Assembly: GCA_002779665.1 (NCBI GenBank)
Contig: PEVZ01000071.1
Location: 1-9,012, forward strand
Direction: 5' to 3'
Source of the DNA: Candidatus Roizmanbacteria bacterium CG06_land_8_20_14_3_00_34_14
Lineage (GTDB): Bacteria > Patescibacteriota > Microgenomatia > UBA1406 > GWC2-37-13
DNA length: 9,012 nucleotides
Part shown: piece by piece, positions 6,236 through 9,012 of the stretch
Numbering within the stretch: the stretch's first letter is position 1
How the letters are laid out: every line of letters starts with the position of its first letter
Program-made: the position numbers and the translations under genes
Notes under the pieces: model-generated
What the model saw: the letters and a program-made list of their open reading frames with translations, nothing else
The model's database searches: none
What the model was told of the DNA's origin: nothing

Positions 6236-8005
6236 CTATAAAGAAATTAACGTTTTTTCTACCTCTTTTAAATTATTAGAGATTTTTAATAGCTGTTTCT
6301 TCTTTTCTTCTGTCTCTTCCTCGGATAATAATTTCTTGATTTCACGTTTAAAATAGTATTTTTTTATTTCATAAACTAATCTATCAAGACTTTCGTTTGA
6401 AAGACTATGATCAGAGGAAGCAAATAAGAATATTTCGTCAAATATTGGTCGAAGCTCGCTTGGTAATTTTTTTCCAAAATCATCTATATTTAATTTTGGG
6501 TTCTTTTTTATCTCTTCAAAAAAAAGTCGGCTAATTTTTTCAAATGAAGGATGGAGGAAGTATTCAGGTCTCAATATTTCAAAAATATTATTGTAAACAT
6601 TGCTTGAATCTTCACTTTGAAAAATCACACTCAGCACATATTTATCAATCGTTAATTCTCGACTATCTTCGACCGGTTTATTATATTTAATCTTATTTAA
6701 TGACAATTGCTTCTTCTTTCTTTTTAACTGAAATACTAAATTTTCTACGGTGCTTTCGGAAATTTCAAGAATATCGGCTAATTTTTTGATATAAAAAGTC
6801 CGAACAATGGGATTGGTAATTTTTTCAATCATCGGAATTACTTCCTCACCAATCTTTTTTTTGGAAAAAGCTGATTCTTCCGGATATTTTTTCTTTGCGA
6901 CGTTAATTAAAAAATCATAAATAGGAATCGGCTTGGCAATTAATTTTTTAAATTTTTCCAGATCACGATTGATTGCCTCATCAGGATCTTTGGCAAAATC
7001 TATCACCACGACTCGAATTTCAAAATCATGCTTTTCTGCCTCATCAATTCCCCGTTTTATTGATTCAATTCCTGCCGCGTCAGCGTCCATCATCAAAGTT
7101 ATTTTATCGGTATAACGTTTAAGTAATTTTAACTGTTCAACGGTTAGGGCCGTCCCTTTGATGGCAACGAAATTAGAATACCCGTGCTGATAAGGGGTTA
7201 TCATATCAAGCTCTCCCTCAACGATATAGACATTTTTTTGTTTTTTTATTTCCTCAAGTGCCAAATTAATACCAAATAGACATTCCCGCTTATGATAAAT
7301 GGGCGTTTCTGGAGTATTGACGTATTTTGCTTCTTTTTCATTTCCCTCCAAAATCCTCCCTGAAAACCCAAGGACATTACCCCGACTATCTTTTAAGGGA
7401 AACATCAGTCGACCTCGGAACCGATCATAATAAGTACCTTTTTCGCTTTTGACAATCAATCCGTTTTCAAATATCTCTTCCTCCTCGTACTTCTTTTTCT
7501 TTAAAAATAATTTAAGAGAATCCCAAGAAGACGGTGAATAACCAAGCTCAAATTTATCAATAATTGCCTGATTCAAAAGTCTTGATTTTAAATATTCTCT
7601 TGCTTTTTTCCCAAAATCAGACTTGTTTAAAATATAGTGAAAAAATTCATTAGCTAACTGATTCATCCCAAGGTATTTTTCTTTTTTCTGCCAAATCTTG
7701 TCTTCAAAACTAATTTTATTTAACGTAAGTTTTACTCCAGTTTTTTTAGCCAACTCTTTTAAAGCTTCAATAAAAGTGATATTTTCCCATTTCATCAAAA
7801 ATTTAATAACATCCCCACCATCTCCACAGGCGCCAAAACAGTGCCAGATTTGGCGGTCGGGCGAGACGACAAACGAAGGGCTTTTTTCCTGATGGAAGGG
7901 ACAAACGGCTTTGAAGTTGCGTCCTGCTTTTTTTAAAGTAATGAAGTTGCCAATAAACTCAACTATGTCAATCTTTCTCTTAATTTCCTCAATCTGGTTT
8001 TCCAT
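6236..8005 (-). CDS. dnaG: DNA primase DnaG
   Basis: Makes RNA primers for replication together with the replicative helicase; 589 aa, a normal length. The N-terminal CHC2 zinc-binding domain has C35, H38, C56 and C60 (CPFH then [12 protein letters not shown]). The last pair is spaced C-x3-C, one residue wider than the usual C-x2-C. The catalytic core follows, with the conserved [13 protein letters not shown] (228-240) and the TOPRIM motifs VEGELD (262-267: E263, D267) and LMMDADAAG (304-312: D307, D309), then KDPDEAI (339-345). The C-terminal 150 or so residues are the lysine- and glutamate-rich helicase-interaction part and are poorly conserved. It heads the dnaG-rpoD operon; the classical third member, rpsU, is not in front of it, and a RelBE module lies there instead. 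An extended -10 sits 7 bases before the ATG with no Shine-Dalgarno, predicting a leaderless mRNA. Confidence 0.97.
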   Translation of the reverse strand: MENQIEEIKRKIDIVEFIGNFITLKKAGRNFKAVCPFHQEKSPSFVVSPDRQIWHCFGACGDGGDVIKFLMKWENITFIEALKELAKKTGVKLTLNKISFEDKIWQKKEKYLGMNQLANEFFHYILNKSDFGKKAREYLKSRLLNQAIIDKFELGYSPSSWDSLKLFLKKKKYEEEEIFENGLIVKSEKGTYYDRFRGRLMFPLKDSRGNVLGFSGRILEGNEKEAKYVNTPETPIYHKRECLFGINLALEEIKKQKNVYIVEGELDMITPYQHGYSNFVAIKGTALTVEQLKLLKRYTDKITLMMDADAAGIESIKRGIDEAEKHDFEIRVVVIDFAKDPDEAINRDLEKFKKLIAKPIPIYDFLINVAKKKYPEESAFSKKKIGEEVIPMIEKITNPIVRTFYIKKLADILEISESTVENLVFQLKRKKKQLSLNKIKYNKPVEDSRELTIDKYVLSVIFQSEDSSNVYNNIFEILRPEYFLHPSFEKISRLFFEEIKKNPKLNIDDFGKKLPSELRPIFDEIFLFASSDHSLSNESLDRLVYEIKKYYFKREIKKLLSEEETEEKKKQLLKISNNLKEVEKTLISL

Positions 8006-8012
8006 CAGATAT

Positions 8013-8021
8013 ATTTTAACA
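8013..8021 (-). promoter_or_regulatory. Extended -10 promoter of the dnaG-rpoD operon, leaderless type
   Basis: On the minus strand TGTTAAAAT combines the TGn extension with a TAAAAT hexamer (8013-8018). It ends 7 bases before the dnaG ATG at 8005. No good -35 is seen at 16-18 bp, which is acceptable for an extended -10. The 36-bp repeat lies just upstream. Confidence 0.6.
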
Positions 8022-8040
8022 CCTCAAGTGTGTTTTTTCT

Positions 8041-8076
8041 GTAGTGGAACGATTCATCGTTCTATAATAATTCATT
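8041..8076. repeat. 36-bp palindrome-bearing repeat, copy 2 (upstream of dnaG)
   Basis: Direct repeat of 4951-4986 with one mismatch. Here the inner palindrome GAACGATTCATCGTTC is perfect (6-bp arms, TTCA loop). It starts 2 bp after the relE stop and ends 19 bp before the dnaG -10 in transcription order, so it separates the toxin module from the housekeeping operon. No T-tract follows on the minus strand, so it is not a standard intrinsic terminator. Confidence 0.85.
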
Positions 8077-8078
8077 AA

Positions 8079-8348
8079 CTATCTATACAATTGACTGTGA
8101 GTTCCGAGGGCGAGAAAAATAGAGACTTTTCCATCATTACTCAGTGCTTCTGAATAAATAGCCCGCCAATCGCCTGTAATATTAATACTTTGACTATTTA
8201 AATAACCACCTGTTAAAGAATGATTATTAAGTAATGGATGAAAAGGGTCATTTCTAAAAATTTCCAGTCGATAACCAAATGCTTTTTTGATTTTTTGAGG
8301 TGCCTTAGAATACTGTTTAACGAACTTTTTTCCGAATTTGATATTCAT
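8079..8348 (-). CDS. RelE/YafQ-type mRNA interferase toxin
   Basis: Small RNase toxin of the RelE superfamily that would cut mRNA on the ribosome. I chose the ATG at 8348 (89 aa), which gives the typical MNIKFGKKFVKQYSKAPQKI opening; an ATG at 8366 in the same frame would add six residues. The domain has the helix pair at 6-32, DPFHPLLNNHSL (34-45) with H43, SINITGDWRAIY (54-65) with D60, W61 and R62, and the closing GTHSQLY (82-88) with H84. The His, Asp and final His positions match the acid-base residues known in YafQ-like toxins, so the toxin looks intact. It overlaps the relB 3' end by 32 bp, which couples the two. A weak AAGGA lies about 10 bases before the chosen start. It ends 2 bp before the 36-bp repeat. 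Confidence 0.9.
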   Translation of the reverse strand: MNIKFGKKFVKQYSKAPQKIKKAFGYRLEIFRNDPFHPLLNNHSLTGGYLNSQSINITGDWRAIYSEALSNDGKVSIFLALGTHSQLYR

Positions 8349-8631
8349 ATTTTTTATCCTTGTCATTCAACCACGCAACAGCCTCGTCTGCATTTTCAAA
8401 TAACGGAGAAACCCTACCATTTTTAACATCTTCTTCAGTCTCTTTGATCGAATTAATTAAATATTCCGAAGGTTCTTCGGACACTTTAAGACTGATCGTC
8501 TTTGTTTTGATTAAATTCTTTAAAAATCCATTAATAAGTACACTTAAATTCATTCCTAAATCTTCAGCCACTTGTTGCGCGGCTTTTTTTACATCCGGTT
8601 GAGTACGAATATTAATTACAGAGGTATTCAT
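8317..8631 (-). CDS. RelB/DinJ family antitoxin
   Basis: Antitoxin of the pair, expected to bind the toxin with its C-terminal half and to repress its own promoter with the N-terminal half; 104 aa. Residues 3-10 (TSVINIRT) form the ribbon, and helices at 12-24 and 28-41 (LSVLINGFLKNLI) complete a ribbon-helix-helix DNA-binding fold of the RelB/DinJ type. The tail includes VSPLFENADEAVAWLND (74-90), a RelB-like toxin-wrapping segment. The last dozen residues are basic and lie in the overlap with the toxin gene. The gene has the strongest promoter seen in the window and an inverted repeat in its spacer that could be the operator. The start is ATG 8631, 8 bases after the -10, with no Shine-Dalgarno. 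Confidence 0.9.
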   Translation of the reverse strand: MNTSVINIRTQPDVKKAAQQVAEDLGMNLSVLINGFLKNLIKTKTISLKVSEEPSEYLINSIKETEEDVKNGRVSPLFENADEAVAWLNDKDKKYEYQIRKKVR

Positions 8632-8639
8632 ATGATGTC

Positions 8640-8669
8640 AGTATATACAACGTATAAACACGTAGTCAA
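8640..8669 (-). promoter_or_regulatory. Promoter of the relBE-type operon, leaderless type
   Basis: On the minus strand TTGACT (8664-8669) is followed after 18 bp by TATACT (8640-8645), each one base off consensus. The -10 ends 8 bases before the ATG at 8631. Confidence 0.75.
8644..8656. promoter_or_regulatory. Candidate RelB operator between -35 and -10
   Basis: TATAC at 8644-8648 and GTATA at 8652-8656 form a perfect 5-bp inverted repeat with a 3-base spacer. It overlaps the -10 by two bases and sits inside the promoter spacer. This is the expected place for autorepression by a ribbon-helix-helix antitoxin. Confidence 0.45.
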
Positions 8670-8707
8670 GAGGAAAAATAATATAAAAATCCGCTGTCAA
8701 AATCCGC

Positions 8708-8736
8708 TTGAAAAGAAGAAGAAGAAGAAGTATAAG
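8708..8736 (+). promoter_or_regulatory. Candidate promoter of the plus-strand gene at 8750, with AAG-repeat spacer
   Basis: TTGAAA (8708-8713) and TATAAG (8731-8736) are 17 bp apart, which would leave a leader of a few bases before ATG 8750. An alternative -10, TATTTT at 8737-8742, ends exactly 7 bases before the ATG as in the leaderless genes. The spacer consists of AAG triplets. Confidence 0.4.
8713..8730 (+). repeat. AAG x6 trinucleotide tract
   Basis: Six perfect AAG units run from 8713 to 8730 and fill the spacer between the presumed -35 and -10 of the gene at 8750. A change of one unit would alter the spacer by 3 bp. Confidence 0.85.
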
Positions 8737-8749
8737 TATTTTTATAATT

Positions 8750-9012
8750 ATGTCATTTCCATCAAGTCTAGTTCCAGAACCTCAAGCCCAGAAACTAGAA
8801 AAAACAGTTAATTCTGGTCAACAAATTTTTGATGATGCGATTACCTTAGGAGTGGGAAGATTGTACTGTCGAGCTGAAAAAATGTACTCGCCAAAACCAG
8901 CAAGCACTGATCTTTTAGGAAGAATTGAAGTGATTAGTAATCCTATCAAGGAACCTTCGATAGAGATGTCTTTACCTCTGGCAGTATCATTACCAGTTAA
9001 TGCGGAAGAAAC
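8750..9012 (+). CDS. Hypothetical protein, 3' end outside the window
   Basis: The frame from ATG 8750 is open for 87 codons to the right edge. The protein starts MSFPSSLVPEPQAQKLEKTV and continues with IFDDAITLGVGRLYCRAEKM (27-46), then a proline-containing part with LLGRIEVISNPIKEPSIEM (54-72). I do not recognise the family. There is no signal peptide or membrane helix, and the first 45 residues could be one amphipathic helical segment. Support for its being real: length without stops in AT-rich DNA, normal codon use, and a promoter-like sequence directly upstream. It is divergent from the RelBE-type operon, separated by 118 bp. The start could lie further in (next in-frame ATG at 8881), but the upstream residues look like ordinary protein. 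Confidence 0.65.
   Translation, partial: MSFPSSLVPEPQAQKLEKTVNSGQQIFDDAITLGVGRLYCRAEKMYSPKPASTDLLGRIEVISNPIKEPSIEMSLPLAVSLPVNAEE

Noticed and set aside
8046..8063. GAACGATTCATCGTTC considered as a LexA/SOS box
   Set aside because: The Gram-positive box needs GAAC-N4-GTTC; here the spacing is 8, and there is no SOS gene nearby.
8041..8076. Repeat hairpin considered as a rho-independent terminator for the RelBE-type operon
   Set aside because: The 6-bp stem is short and no T-tract follows it on the minus strand.
5554..8811. Short plus-strand open frames at 5554-5736, 6933-7115, 7698-7892, 8238-8426, 8360-8602 and 8572-8811
   Set aside because: The first five lie entirely antisense within genes with clear family motifs, and the last spans the end of relB, its promoter and the AAG tract. 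None has a protein-like pattern of its own.
1..9012. CRISPR array, insertion sequence, prophage or defence island
   Set aside because: No regularly spaced repeats, no transposase, integrase or phage structural gene, and no defence gene beyond the two toxin-antitoxin pairs.

Overview
The window is AT-rich, densely coded DNA that reads best as a chromosomal piece of a Candidate Phyla Radiation bacterium (Patescibacteria, most likely Microgenomates-like). This is an inference from several things seen together: an ALG11-like GT4 glycosyltransferase and an NADEA-type GT39 enzyme, a DnaG with a widened zinc-finger spacing, start codons almost without Shine-Dalgarno sequences, small toxin-antitoxin pairs, and short GC-rich palindromes scattered between and inside genes. 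TGA is used as an ordinary stop.

Left third, plus strand (1-3762): three genes for glycan assembly. They are a GT4 glycosyltransferase (93-1166, frame open to the left edge), a GT2 glycosyltransferase (1177-2073) and a polytopic GT39/ArnT-like membrane glycosyltransferase (2170-3762). They fit a pathway in which cytoplasmic enzymes extend a carrier-linked sugar and the membrane enzyme transfers sugar from a polyprenyl-phosphate donor. Each gene boundary carries a different palindromic repeat: 43-62 at the start of the GT4 gene, 1140-1170 over its stop codon, and an 87-bp double-hairpin REPIN-like element at 2075-2161.

Middle, minus strand (3729-4859): a CPBP intramembrane protease convergent with the GT39 gene (34-bp overlap), then a HicBA module in which the HicB antitoxin is intact and the HicA toxin is broken by an internal deletion and frameshift. 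From 4860 to 5130 there is no gene I trust. It holds the hicB promoter, one copy of a 36-bp repeat and a stretch of unknown origin.

Right, minus strand (5131-8631): the housekeeping operon dnaG-rpoD (primase, then the principal sigma factor), without rpsU. It is flanked by two near-identical 36-bp direct repeats (4951-4986 and 8041-8076, 3090 bp apart). Upstream is a RelB/RelE-type module with a strong promoter and a candidate operator. A divergent plus-strand gene of unknown function starts at 8750 and runs off the right edge; an AAG6 tract sits in its presumed promoter.

The best unifying signal is how genes begin. The minus-strand transcription units for the protease, hicB, dnaG and relB each have a -10-like hexamer ending 7 or 8 bases before the ATG, three of them with a -35-like element 17-18 bp further up, and none with a Shine-Dalgarno. 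That predicts leaderless mRNAs read by the RpoD encoded in the same window.
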